This document shows positions 1 through 6,860 of a stretch of DNA of 9,680 nucleotides, piece after piece. The translations under genes were made by a program, and so were the position numbers. Every line of letters starts with the position of its first letter. Positions within the stretch are counted from its first letter, which is position 1. The DNA is taken from NCBI GenBank assembly GCA_937982505.1, contig CALJLV010000046.1:1-9680 (forward strand), read 5' to 3'. Source of the DNA: an uncultured Desulfobacteraceae bacterium (lineage in GTDB: Bacteria > Desulfobacterota > Desulfobacteria > Desulfobacterales > UBA2174). Below the pieces are notes generated by a model. It saw nothing but the letters and a program-made list of their open reading frames with translations, had not been told where the DNA came from and did no database searches.

Positions 1-46
1 AGATTGACTGACGTGACTGGAGTTCAGACGTGTGCTCTTCCGATCT
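1..46 (+). other. Illumina sequencing adapter (P7 end, index, read-2 primer): artefact
   Basis: Bases 13-46 match the standard 34-base Illumina multiplexing read-2 primer/adapter exactly, ending in the diagnostic GCTCTTCCGATCT at 34-46. Bases 1-4 (AGAT) fit the end of the P7 flow-cell sequence, and bases 5-12 (TGACTGAC) sit exactly where an 8-base i7 index belongs. The insert therefore begins at base 47. Read through in frame, the adapter encodes the peptide GVQTCALPI, a well-known contaminant signature in predicted proteins. This is not genomic DNA, and no feature should be extended into it. Confidence 0.97.
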
Positions 47-192
47 CCCGCTATATCTCCCTCGGCGGCGCGCCCTATATCATCGGCTACAACAGCAAAC
101 TGCCCATCGTCATTTATCTGCCCGAGGGGGCCGAGGTCCGTTATCGCATCTGGGCGGCCTCAGACGAGATTAAACCGATTTCAGGGCGTTGA
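47..192 (+). CDS. Unidentified protein, C-terminal fragment (5' end lost at adapter junction)
   Basis: An open frame enters from the adapter junction, with first complete native codon at 49, and ends at TGA 190-192. It gives about 48 native residues, RYISLGGAPYIIGY onward, ending in DEIKPISGR. The stretch is a mix of beta-like hydrophobic segments (APYIIGY, LPIVIYLP) and charged residues, and has no membrane helix or motif I recognise. An apparent start at TTG 4 lies inside the adapter and is an artefact. Evidence that it is real coding sequence: an uninterrupted frame, protein-like composition, a normal stop and a hairpin with T-run about 60 bases later. It does not look like the C-terminus of a TetR repressor, the regulator often found beside RND operons. 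The family is unknown. Confidence 0.5.
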
Positions 193-251
193 GACGTTGC
201 CGCCCACATGCAAGACAGTCGCTGCATAAACAGGATGGCATGGCTGTTTGC

Positions 252-270
252 AGCCGCTTGTGCGGCTTTT
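252..270 (+). terminator. Possible intrinsic terminator of the upstream gene
   Basis: A perfect 6-bp stem, AGCCGC at 252-257 and GCGGCT at 262-267, closes a TTGT loop and runs into TTTT at 267-270. This fits a small Rho-independent terminator for the gene ending at 192. The stem and the T-run are both short, so it would be weak. The same 16-base dyad lies 34 bases before the adaptor start and could instead be an operator for a regulator of the efflux operon. Confidence 0.4.
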
Positions 271-303
271 CATATATCGATTCGAAAAAAAAGGATTCCA
301 GAC

Positions 304-1488
304 ATGTCAACTGACACGCCCTTGGGGAAACGGCTCGGGTACGCGGCCTTGGCCGCGGCGCTCAGCCTGCTCGTCGGTGCTTGTGAGCGCGCGGCCCAGC
401 CTCCGGCCGCCGTCCAGGCCGTCGAAGTCAACACGCTGACGCTGGCGCCGGTGGATGTCCCGCTGACCCCGAGTTTCATTGCCCGGGTGCGTAGCGCCCA
501 TGATGTCGACATCGTCGCCCGGGTGAGCGGGTTTCTCGAAAAGATCGCCTACACCGAGGGGCAGAAGGTCAAGCCGGGACAGGTGCTCTTTCTCATCGAC
601 AGCAAGCCTTTGCAAGCCCAATACGATTCTGTGGCCGCCCAGTTGGAGAGCCTCAAGGCCGAACTCTGGACGGCCAGGGCCAGCCTGGAGCGCATCCGTC
701 CCCTGGCCCGGCAAAAGGCGGCCAGCCAGAGCGACCTGGACAATGCCACCGGACGCTTCAAAGCGGCCGAAGCGGCCGTTGCCGACGCAACCGCCCGGCT
801 CCAGAAAACGAACCTGGAGCTGGGCTACGCCACCATCCGCAGCCCCATCGCCGGCGTCGCCGGCCAGGCGCGGGTGCGCGAGGGAACCTACCTGACTGCC
901 GGCAGCGCCGACGCCAAGCTGACCCATGTGGTCCAGTTCGATCCGATCTGGGTCGAATTCAGCGTCACCCAGAACCAGTTCGCCAAGATGCAGGACGATA
1001 TCGCCAGCGGACGGGTCGTTTCCCCGCCGGCCAGCCAGTACACCATCGAAGTGGAACTGGCCGACGGCAAAACCTACCCCCATGCCGGCCGCTTCACCTA
1101 TGCCGACCGGACCCTCGACCCCCAGACCGGCACCTTCCTGGTGCGCGTGGAGCTGCCCAACCCCGAAGAAAATCTGCTGCCGGGAATGTTCGTGCGGGCC
1201 TGGATCAAGGGCGCCATTCGACCCCGGGCCATCCTGGTGCCCCAGAAGGCGGTGCAGCAGACCGCCAACGGACACATCGTTTACCTGGTCAACGCGCGCG
1301 GCGAGGCCGAGATCCGGCCGGTGGTGATGGGGCAATGGGTGGGGCCGGACTGGATCGTCGACCAGGGTCTCACGGCCGGAGAACAGGTGATCGTGGAAGG
1401 CTTCCAGCGGCTGGCGCCGGGTGCGCCGGTGCGGGTTGCCATGGCTGAGTCCGCCACCGGATCGGCGCCCTCCGCCGGAAAGAGGTGA
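304..1488 (+). CDS. RND efflux periplasmic adaptor lipoprotein (membrane fusion protein, AcrA/MexA type)
   Basis: 394-residue periplasmic adaptor that bridges the inner-membrane pump and the outer-membrane channel encoded next. ATG 304 is chosen because AAGGA (291-295) lies 8 bases upstream and because it gives a normal lipoprotein signal: KR at residues 9-10, a hydrophobic core, then lipobox LVGAC with the acylated Cys at 27. An in-frame extension to 208 adds no plausible signal. Order of domains: first half of the lipoyl domain around residues 65-100 (VSGFLEKIAYTEGQKVKPGQ), an alpha-helical coiled-coil hairpin around 100-172 rich in Ala/Leu/Arg/Gln, second half of the lipoyl domain from about 178 (TIRSPIAGVAG), a beta-barrel (DPIWVEFSVTQNQF) and a C-terminal membrane-proximal domain (ILVPQKAVQQ to the end). 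Length is typical of AcrA/MexA. The stop overlaps the start region of the pump gene, indicating one operon. The substrate cannot be read from the sequence. Confidence 0.95.
   Translation: MSTDTPLGKRLGYAALAAALSLLVGACERAAQPPAAVQAVEVNTLTLAPVDVPLTPSFIARVRSAHDVDIVARVSGFLEKIAYTEGQKVKPGQVLFLIDSKPLQAQYDSVAAQLESLKAELWTARASLERIRPLARQKAASQSDLDNATGRFKAAEAAVADATARLQKTNLELGYATIRSPIAGVAGQARVREGTYLTAGSADAKLTHVVQFDPIWVEFSVTQNQFAKMQDDIASGRVVSPPASQYTIEVELADGKTYPHAGRFTYADRTLDPQTGTFLVRVELPNPEENLLPGMFVRAWIKGAIRPRAILVPQKAVQQTANGHIVYLVNARGEAEIRPVVMGQWVGPDWIVDQGLTAGEQVIVEGFQRLAPGAPVRVAMAESATGSAPSAGKR
1481..1485 (+). promoter_or_regulatory. Ribosome binding site that fixes the pump start
   Basis: AGAGG at 1481-1485 lies inside the last codons of the adaptor gene, 8 bases before ATG 1494 but only 2 bases before ATG 1488. 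Spacing therefore favours 1494. Placement inside the upstream gene implies translational coupling of adaptor and pump. Confidence 0.6.
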
Positions 1489-1493
1489 TGCCC

Positions 1494-4400
1494 ATGGCTG
1501 GATTCTTCATCGACCGACCGGTGTTTGCCGCCGTCATCGCCATCGTCATCACCCTGGGTGGATTTTTGTCCATGCAGGCCACCCCGGTGGCCCAGTTTCC
1601 GGACATCGCGCCGCCCACCGTCCAGGTGGCGGCCTATTATCCCGGCGCCAGCGCCGAGGTGATCGCCAACACGGTGGCGGCCCCCATCGAGCAGCAGGTC
1701 AACGGGGCAGACGGCATGATGTACATGTCCTCCACCAGCTCTTCGGCCGGCACCATGGCCCTGACGGTGACCTTCGAACCGGGCACCGATCCCGACATCG
1801 CCCAGGTCAACGTCCAGAACCGGGTCAACCAGGCCGCCGCCAAGCTGCCCGACGTGGTGAGCCGCCAGGGGGTGAACGTCGAGAAACGTTCCCAGTCCTT
1901 CATGATGGTCATCGGTTTCTACTCTCCGGACGACCGCTACGACACCACCTATCTGGGCAACTACACCAACCTGTACATCCTCGATGCCATCAAACGGATC
2001 CCGGGCGCCAACCTGGCCAGCATGTTCCCCCAGCCGGACGTGGCCATGCGCATCTGGCTCAAACCGGACCAGATGGCCCAACTGGACATCACTACCCAGG
2101 ACATCTCCTCTGCCATCCAGCGCCAGAACCGGGCCTTCGGCATCGGCCAGCTCGGCCAGTCCCCGGCCCCCGCCGGCACCCAGCAGAGCTTCGTCGTCAC
2201 CACCCGGGGGATGCTCACCAGCCCGGCCGAATTCGAGGAGATCATCATCCGCACCGCCGGCCAAGAGACGGCCATCGTGCGGCTCAAGGATGTGGCCCGG
2301 GCCGAATTGGGGGCCAAGGACTATTCCATCGTGCCCAAGATCAACGGCCGGCGGGCGGTGGCCATCGTGGTCTACCAGCAGCCGGGAGCCAACGCCATCG
2401 AGACCTCCCGGCAGGTGCGCCAACTGATTGACGAATTGAAGCCCGGTTTTCCCCAGGGGTTCGAGTCGCGCATCGTGCTCGACACCAGCACCTTCACCGA
2501 AGCCTCCATCGACAAGGTCGTGGCCACCTTCTTCGAGGCGGTGGTCCTGGTGATCTTGGTGGTGTTTCTCTTTTTGCAGAGCTTCCGGGCTACCATCATT
2601 CCCATCATCGCCGTGCCCATCGCCATCATCGGCACCTACGTGGGCATCCGCGCCCTGGGGTTTTCCACCAACATGCTGACCCTCTTCGGCATGATCCTGG
2701 CCATCGGCCTGGTGGTCGACGACGCCATCATCGTGGTGGAAAACGTCGAACACAACATGGCCGCCGGCGGCATGACCCCCATGGCGGCGACCCGCAAGGC
2801 GATGCAGGACTTGGCCGGCGCCCTGGTGGCCATCGTCCTGGTGCTCTGCTCGGTGTTTCTGCCCGTGGCCTTCCTCGGCGGCATGACCGGCACGCTCTAC
2901 AAGCAGTTCGCCGTCACCATCGCCATTTCCATGGTGATTTCCGGGGTGGTGGCCCTGACCCTTTCGCCGGCCATGGCGGCCCGCATTCTCAAGCCGGGCC
3001 ATGGCGAAAAACGGGGATTCTTCCGCTGGTTCGAGAACGGCTTCCAGCGGTTGACGGATGTCTACGCCAAAGGGGTGCACTGGCTGATTTGCCATCGGAT
3101 CATCGGGATCCTGCTGTTTGTGCTCGTGCTGGCCGGTACGGGGATTCTTTTCAAGGCCGTCCCGGGCAGCTTCGTGCCCCAGGAGGACCAGGGCTACCTG
3201 CTGGTAGCCAACCTGATGCCCGACGCGGCCAACCTGGAGCGCACGGCCCGGGTCAGTGACCAAGCGGTGGCGATCCTGCGGGAAAACCCCGCCATGGGCG
3301 ACGTGGCCCAGATCGACGGCTACAGCATCATCGACGGCGGGGTCAAGGAGAGTGCCGGTGTCTTGTTCGCGGCCCTCAAGCCCATGGACCAACGCCAAGC
3401 GAAAGCGGCCGGGGCCTTTGCCGTGCTCGCCGACACCGGCCGCCAAATGGCGGGCATCAAGGACGGCATCGCCTTTCCCATCAATCCGCCGTCCATCCCG
3501 GGCCTCGGCACCACCGGTGGTTTCGAGTTCTTCATCCAGAGCAAGGGCGGACAATCGCCCCGGGATCTGGAATCCGTCACCCGCCAGTTTCTGGCCGCAG
3601 CGCGCCGGCGGCCCGAGCTGAGCGGGGTCGCCTCGACCTTCTCGGCGGCCCAGCAGCAGATCTATCTGGATCTCGACCGCAGCCGGGCTGAACTGCTCAA
3701 CGTGCCCGTGGCCAGCGTGTACGAAACCCTCCAGACCTACTTCGGTTCGTCGGCGGCCAGTCAGTTCGTCCAGTTCGGCCGCATCTGGCAGGTCATTCTG
3801 CAGTCCGCCCCCCTCTACCGGGACGCCCCGGACGATTTCAGCCAGATCTTCGTGCGCTCTTCCGAAGGGGATGCCGTCCCCCTCTCCAGCCTGGCCACGG
3901 TCCGTTTCACGTCAGGTCCTAACCTGCTGACCCGCTTCAACGGGTTTCCGGCGGCCAAGGTCACCGGAAGCCAGGCCCCCGGCTACAGCTCAGGCCAGGC
4001 CATCGCGGCCATGGAACAACTGGCCACCGAGGTGCTGCCCGACGGCTACAGTTTTGCCTGGTCCGGTCAGGCCTATGAAGAGAAAAAAGCCGGTGGCGCC
4101 TCCGTCGTCGCCTTCGCCTTCGGGCTGGTGATGGTCTTTCTGGTCCTGGCGGCCCAGTACGAGCGCTGGTCTTTGCCCCTGGGGGTGGTGCTGGCCGTGC
4201 CGTTCGCCGTGGGCGGCGCGCTGCTGCTCACCTGGCTGCTCGGGCTGGAAAACGACGTCTATTTTCAGGTCGGTCTGGTCACCCTGGTGGGCCTGGCGGC
4301 CAAGAACGCCATCCTGATCGTGGAATTCGCCGCCGAGAACCGTCGCGCCGGAATGCCGGCGGCCGAGGCGGCCGTGGAGGCGGCCCGACTGCGGCTGCGG

Positions 4401-4640
4401 CCCATCGTGATGACATCCCTGGCCTTCATCCTCGGCTGCGTGCCCATGGCCATTGCTACCGGGGCCGGTGCCAACAGCCTGCGGGCCATCGGCACCGGGG
4501 TCATCGGCGGGATGCTGGCCTCCACCATCATCGCCTCGCTGTTCGTGCCGCTGTTTTTCGTGCTGCTCGACCGGGAGCCGGCCGCCCGGACGACGGACAG
4601 CCATCCGGCGTCCACCAATCCGCTAAAAGGAGGGGATTGA
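1494..4640 (+). CDS. RND multidrug efflux pump, HAE-1 family inner-membrane proton antiporter (AcrB/MexB type)
   Basis: 1048-residue inner-membrane transporter, expected to work as a trimer that expels hydrophobic/amphiphilic compounds using the proton gradient. AcrB is 1049 residues, so the gene is full length. ATG 1494 is chosen because the resulting MAGFFIDRPVF aligns residue for residue with AcrB MPNFFIDRPIF and has proper ribosome-site spacing; GTG 1485 and ATG 1488 are alternatives. Visible hallmarks: N-terminal transmembrane helix; porter sequences such as QFPDIAPPTVQV and YPGAS; a TM block from about 340; the proton-relay pair Asp409-Asp410 in GLVVDDAIIVVENVE, matching AcrB D407/D408; the second repeat's Lys937 in GLAAKNAILIVEFA, matching AcrB K940; and RLRPIVMTSLAFILG further on. 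All proton-relay residues are present, so it should be active. The 3' end carries the ribosome site of the next gene. HAE-1 class is secure, but a specific orthologue (acrB, mexB, bpeB and so on) cannot be assigned. Confidence 0.97.
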   Translation: MAGFFIDRPVFAAVIAIVITLGGFLSMQATPVAQFPDIAPPTVQVAAYYPGASAEVIANTVAAPIEQQVNGADGMMYMSSTSSSAGTMALTVTFEPGTDPDIAQVNVQNRVNQAAAKLPDVVSRQGVNVEKRSQSFMMVIGFYSPDDRYDTTYLGNYTNLYILDAIKRIPGANLASMFPQPDVAMRIWLKPDQMAQLDITTQDISSAIQRQNRAFGIGQLGQSPAPAGTQQSFVVTTRGMLTSPAEFEEIIIRTAGQETAIVRLKDVARAELGAKDYSIVPKINGRRAVAIVVYQQPGANAIETSRQVRQLIDELKPGFPQGFESRIVLDTSTFTEASIDKVVATFFEAVVLVILVVFLFLQSFRATIIPIIAVPIAIIGTYVGIRALGFSTNMLTLFGMILAIGLVVDDAIIVVENVEHNMAAGGMTPMAATRKAMQDLAGALVAIVLVLCSVFLPVAFLGGMTGTLYKQFAVTIAISMVISGVVALTLSPAMAARILKPGHGEKRGFFRWFENGFQRLTDVYAKGVHWLICHRIIGILLFVLVLAGTGILFKAVPGSFVPQEDQGYLLVANLMPDAANLERTARVSDQAVAILRENPAMGDVAQIDGYSIIDGGVKESAGVLFAALKPMDQRQAKAAGAFAVLADTGRQMAGIKDGIAFPINPPSIPGLGTTGGFEFFIQSKGGQSPRDLESVTRQFLAAARRRPELSGVASTFSAAQQQIYLDLDRSRAELLNVPVASVYETLQTYFGSSAASQFVQFGRIWQVILQSAPLYRDAPDDFSQIFVRSSEGDAVPLSSLATVRFTSGPNLLTRFNGFPAAKVTGSQAPGYSSGQAIAAMEQLATEVLPDGYSFAWSGQAYEEKKAGGASVVAFAFGLVMVFLVLAAQYERWSLPLGVVLAVPFAVGGALLLTWLLGLENDVYFQVGLVTLVGLAAKNAILIVEFAAENRRAGMPAAEAAVEAARLRLRPIVMTSLAFILGCVPMAIATGAGANSLRAIGTGVIGGMLASTIIASLFVPLFFVLLDREPAARTTDSHPASTNPLKGGD
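4628..4633 (+). promoter_or_regulatory. Strong Shine-Dalgarno for the outer-membrane channel gene
   Basis: AGGAGG (with G continuing to 4635) sits within the last codons of the pump gene. It is 3 bases from TTG 4637, which overlaps the pump stop, and 12 bases (10 if the G-run to 4635 is counted) from ATG 4646. It shows coupled translation and is the basis for the start choice discussed for that gene. Confidence 0.65.
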
Positions 4641-4645
4641 AAGCC

Positions 4646-6034
4646 ATGCGCAACTGGTACCTTCCCGTTTTCGCCCTTTTCCTGGCGGCCTGCACGGTGG
4701 GGCCGGACTATGTCAAACCGGAAATCGAGATCCCGGAAAACTGGTCCATCGACAGCGCCGCCGCCGAGGATCTGACCGACGCGGCCTGGTGGACCCGTTT
4801 CGGCGATCCGGTGCTCGACACCCTGGTTTCGCGCGCCGTGCGCCAGAACCTCGACCTGAAGATCGCCGCGGCCCGCATCGACCAGTTCATCGGCCAGATG
4901 GAAGTCGCCGGCGCTGAGGCGTTGCCGCGGGTGGACGGGGCCTTGAGCATCGGAGGCCAGCGTTCCGGCGGTCGTAGCAGCCAGAGCGCCCAGGCGGCAC
5001 TCAATGTCCAATGGGAAATCGACCTGTGGGGGCGGGTGCGGCGGTCCAACGAGGCGGCCCAGGCCCGCTGGCTCGCCAGCGAGGCCGGGCGCCGGGCCGT
5101 GTTGATGACCCTGGTGAGCAATGTGGCCGGTGGCTATGTCACCTTGCGCGGGCTGGATCGCCAGCTCGCCATCACCCGCCAGACGGAGCGCACTTACACC
5201 GAAAGCCTCGATCTGATGCGCCTGCGCTATGAATACGGCGCCATCTCCCAACTGGAACTGCGGCAGGCCGAATCCCTGCTCGAATCGGCCCGCCAGGCCA
5301 TCCCCCGCTTCGAATCCCTCGTGCGCCAGCAAGAAAACCTGCTCGCCGTGCTTCTCGGGCAACTGCCGGGGGCCATCGAGCGGGGCCTGGAAATCGAGGC
5401 CCTTTCCCCGCCGGCCATTCCCGCCGGATTGCCTTCCACCCTGCTGGAACGCCGGCCGGACATCTTTCAGGCCGAGCAGGCTCTGGTGGCCGCCAACGCC
5501 GAAATCGGCGTCGCCAAGGCGGCCTATTTCCCCACCATCACTCTGACCGGTGTGCTCGGCAGCGTCAGCGGGGATCTGGGCAATCTGTTTTCCGGCGGCA
5601 CCGGCCAGTCTTCGCTGGCGGGCGGCATCGCCGCACCCCTGCTCAACCGGGGGGCCATCGACGGGCAGGTCAAGCAGGCCGAGTCGCTCCGGCAGCAGGC
5701 CCTGTTTCAATACCGCCAGACGGTGCTCAACGCTTTTCGCGAAGTCGAGGATGCGCTGGTCAACACCACCAAGGGCCGCGAAGAGGCAGCCGCCCGGCGG
5801 AACCAAACCCGCATCCTGAGCGACGCCGCCGGTTTGGCTAGAATGCGCTTTGACGGCGGTACGGAAGATTACCTCCAGGTTTTGGATGCGGAGAGAAACC
5901 TGTTTTCCGCCCAACTCGGGCTGGTGGAAAAGGAGGTGGAGGTGATCCGATCACTGATCGAGGTCTACAAGGCCATGGGCGGCGGCTGGGTCGAGGCGGC
6001 CGACAAGCTCGGGGATGCCGGAGAAACGGGATGA
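4646..6034 (+). CDS. Efflux system outer-membrane channel lipoprotein (OprM/NodT family, OMF)
   Basis: 462-residue outer-membrane factor that should form the trimeric exit duct of the tripartite pump. The N-terminus is a lipoprotein signal ending in FLAAC with the lipid-bearing Cys at 16, followed at once by the family signature TVGPDYVKP. Two related outer-membrane efflux repeats follow, about residues 45-230 and 255-445, including DLWGRVRRSNEAA near 128 and the family hallmark LLERRPDIFQAE from residue 266. The protein ends with the expected MGGGW at 444-448. Long Ala/Leu/Gln/Arg-rich helices between these form the periplasmic tunnel. Start: ATG 4646 is preferred because it is an ATG with acceptable spacing. 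TTG 4637 overlaps the pump stop and would give a slightly longer signal with Lys at position 2, so it remains possible. The gene lies 5 bases after the pump stop, completing the operon. Confidence 0.95.
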   Translation: MRNWYLPVFALFLAACTVGPDYVKPEIEIPENWSIDSAAAEDLTDAAWWTRFGDPVLDTLVSRAVRQNLDLKIAAARIDQFIGQMEVAGAEALPRVDGALSIGGQRSGGRSSQSAQAALNVQWEIDLWGRVRRSNEAAQARWLASEAGRRAVLMTLVSNVAGGYVTLRGLDRQLAITRQTERTYTESLDLMRLRYEYGAISQLELRQAESLLESARQAIPRFESLVRQQENLLAVLLGQLPGAIERGLEIEALSPPAIPAGLPSTLLERRPDIFQAEQALVAANAEIGVAKAAYFPTITLTGVLGSVSGDLGNLFSGGTGQSSLAGGIAAPLLNRGAIDGQVKQAESLRQQALFQYRQTVLNAFREVEDALVNTTKGREEAAARRNQTRILSDAAGLARMRFDGGTEDYLQVLDAERNLFSAQLGLVEKEVEVIRSLIEVYKAMGGGWVEAADKLGDAGETG

Positions 6035-6162
6035 TGAAGGCGGCATCGACCCTCAAGATCGCGGCCGGCCGATATCATGGGATGCGCAGGAAAGTCCCGC
6101 CCAGGGCCGGCTGGACTCGGGTATTCAATTATCAACGAGACCAGAAATAAGGAGAATGAGTA
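6035..6162 (+). other. Structured intergenic region between efflux operon and exported-protein cluster
   Basis: No gene is supported in these 128 bases. GCCGGCC at 6064-6070 is complementary to GGCCGGC at 6105-6111, a 7-bp stem that extends by a G-T and a C-G pair. Inside it GGGA 6079-6082 can pair with TCCC 6095-6098. No T-run follows, so it is not a standard terminator. No convincing sigma-70 promoter was found, although the last 45 bases become AT-rich. It could hold a promoter, a Rho-dependent end or a structured leader. Confidence 0.35.
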
Positions 6163-6477
6163 ATGTCTGTAAAAAAGATGGCGGTTTTATTGGTTTCGGT
6201 AATTCTGCTCGCCGCGGCACCGGCTTTGTCTGAAACAGACAAATCAGAAAGCGGTGCAATTCAGATCGATACCGTGACCTGCAAGGATCTCATGGGCGGA
6301 AACGACATCGAACGCAATGTCGGCGTCGCATTCTATCAAGGCTACATTGCCGGCAGGAAAGGGGAAAAGGCCATCGAGCCGGCCGCCGCTTCCGAGTTGA
6401 GCGACCAAGTCCGGGATTACTGTCTCTCGAATCCCACCAGCACCCTGATGGAAGCATTCATGAAATGTGGTCATTGA
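6163..6477 (+). CDS. HdeA/HdeB-like small periplasmic protein
   Basis: 104-residue secreted protein. ATG 6163 is supported by AAGGAG at 6149-6154, 8 bases upstream. Residues 1-23 form a Sec signal (VKK, hydrophobic core, cleavage after ALS). The mature part resembles the HdeA/HdeB fold: IDTVTCKDL with Cys40, a middle helix with a GYIAG turn, and DYCLSNPTSTLMEAF with Cys87. The two cysteines are 47 residues apart, close to the 48 of the HdeA disulfide pair, and the YC-x2-NP motif is like HdeB. HdeA and HdeB are acid-activated periplasmic chaperones in enteric bacteria; many HdeA-like proteins elsewhere have no proven role. A third cysteine, Cys102 in KCGH at the very end, is not part of the classic pair. 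It is followed 17 bases later by a glycine-zipper gene. Family assignment is from motif resemblance only, and chaperone function is not shown. Confidence 0.75.
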   Translation: MSVKKMAVLLVSVILLAAAPALSETDKSESGAIQIDTVTCKDLMGGNDIERNVGVAFYQGYIAGRKGEKAIEPAAASELSDQVRDYCLSNPTSTLMEAFMKCGH

Positions 6478-6494
6478 AGACGGCGGAGAGAATC

Positions 6495-6842
6495 ATGAAA
6501 AACCTGATCATCGTCATGGCGGCCCTGCTTTTCGTGCTGGCGGCTATTTTACCGGCGGATAGCAATTCCGATGCCGAAAGGGCGGCGGCGTGCAGCACAT
6601 ACGCGCGAAACCGGGCGGAATCCGAAGGATCGTCCCTCGGCGGCGCCCTGCGCAGCGGGGTGCGCGGCGCGGCGGGCGGGGCCCTGTTCGGGGCGATCAT
6701 CGGCGGCAGCAAGGGTGCCAAGCGCGGCGCAGCGTTGGGCGGGGGGTTGGGGACGATCAGCGGGGGCATCCGATCCACCCAGCAGCGCGAGGAGCGTTAC
6801 AAGTATTATTTCGACGCCTGTATGCGCGGTAAATTAGACTGA
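6495..6842 (+). CDS. Glycine-zipper small exported protein
   Basis: 115-residue protein. ATG 6495 has GGAG at 6485-6488, 6 bases away, and opens a Sec signal or anchor (MKN, then a hydrophobic stretch through about residue 19). An in-frame ATG at 6465 overlaps the previous gene and would put ten polar or charged residues before the signal, so it is not used. Residues 48-91 are dense in Gly and Ala with regular small-residue spacing (GGAL, GGALFGAIIGG, GAALGGGLGTISGG), the pattern of glycine-zipper proteins that pack helices in membranes, as in the OmpA-linked/YMGG-like families. Cys33 before the zipper and Cys109 after it (YFDACMRG) could form a disulfide. Such proteins are thought to associate with the envelope, but no specific activity can be inferred. 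Tight spacing to both neighbours suggests co-transcription. Confidence 0.8.
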   Translation: MKNLIIVMAALLFVLAAILPADSNSDAERAAACSTYARNRAESEGSSLGGALRSGVRGAAGGALFGAIIGGSKGAKRGAALGGGLGTISGGIRSTQQREERYKYYFDACMRGKLD

Positions 6843-6860
6843 AGCCTCTATGGTGATGTT

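Noticed and set aside
4..192. Complete-looking 62-codon gene starting at TTG 4
   Set aside because: Its first 14 codons are adapter sequence; only the part from base 47 on is genomic.
248..278. Sigma-70-like promoter (TTGCAG at 248-253 with CATATA/TATATC near 271-278)
   Set aside because: Only three of six -35 positions match and the -35 overlaps the hairpin; too weak to annotate as a feature.
1421..2431. Plus-strand 336-codon frame overlapping adaptor end and pump start
   Set aside because: Out-of-frame shadow of the pump; Arg/Pro/His/Gly-rich with no domain, while the pump frame matches AcrB from its first residues.
1281..3554. Long minus-strand open frame (757 codons) opposite the adaptor 3' end and pump gene
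   Set aside because: It lies antisense to an unmistakable AcrB-type gene. The product is dominated by Gly, His, Asp and Arg repeats typical of the antisense frame of GC-rich coding DNA, with no recognisable domain.
4265..5914. Minus-strand open frame of 549 codons opposite pump 3' end and OMF
   Set aside because: Spans two clear plus-strand genes and has low-complexity, antisense-like composition; no motif.
6112..6140. Promoter for the HdeA-like gene (TGGACT as -35)
   Set aside because: No acceptable -10 at 16-18 bases; also no sigma-54 GG/GC spacing.
6015..6233. 72-codon frame bridging the OMF end and the HdeA-like start
   Set aside because: Overlaps two supported genes in a different frame, has no ribosome site and reads like random sequence; ATG 6156 in this frame is closer to the ribosome site but leads nowhere.
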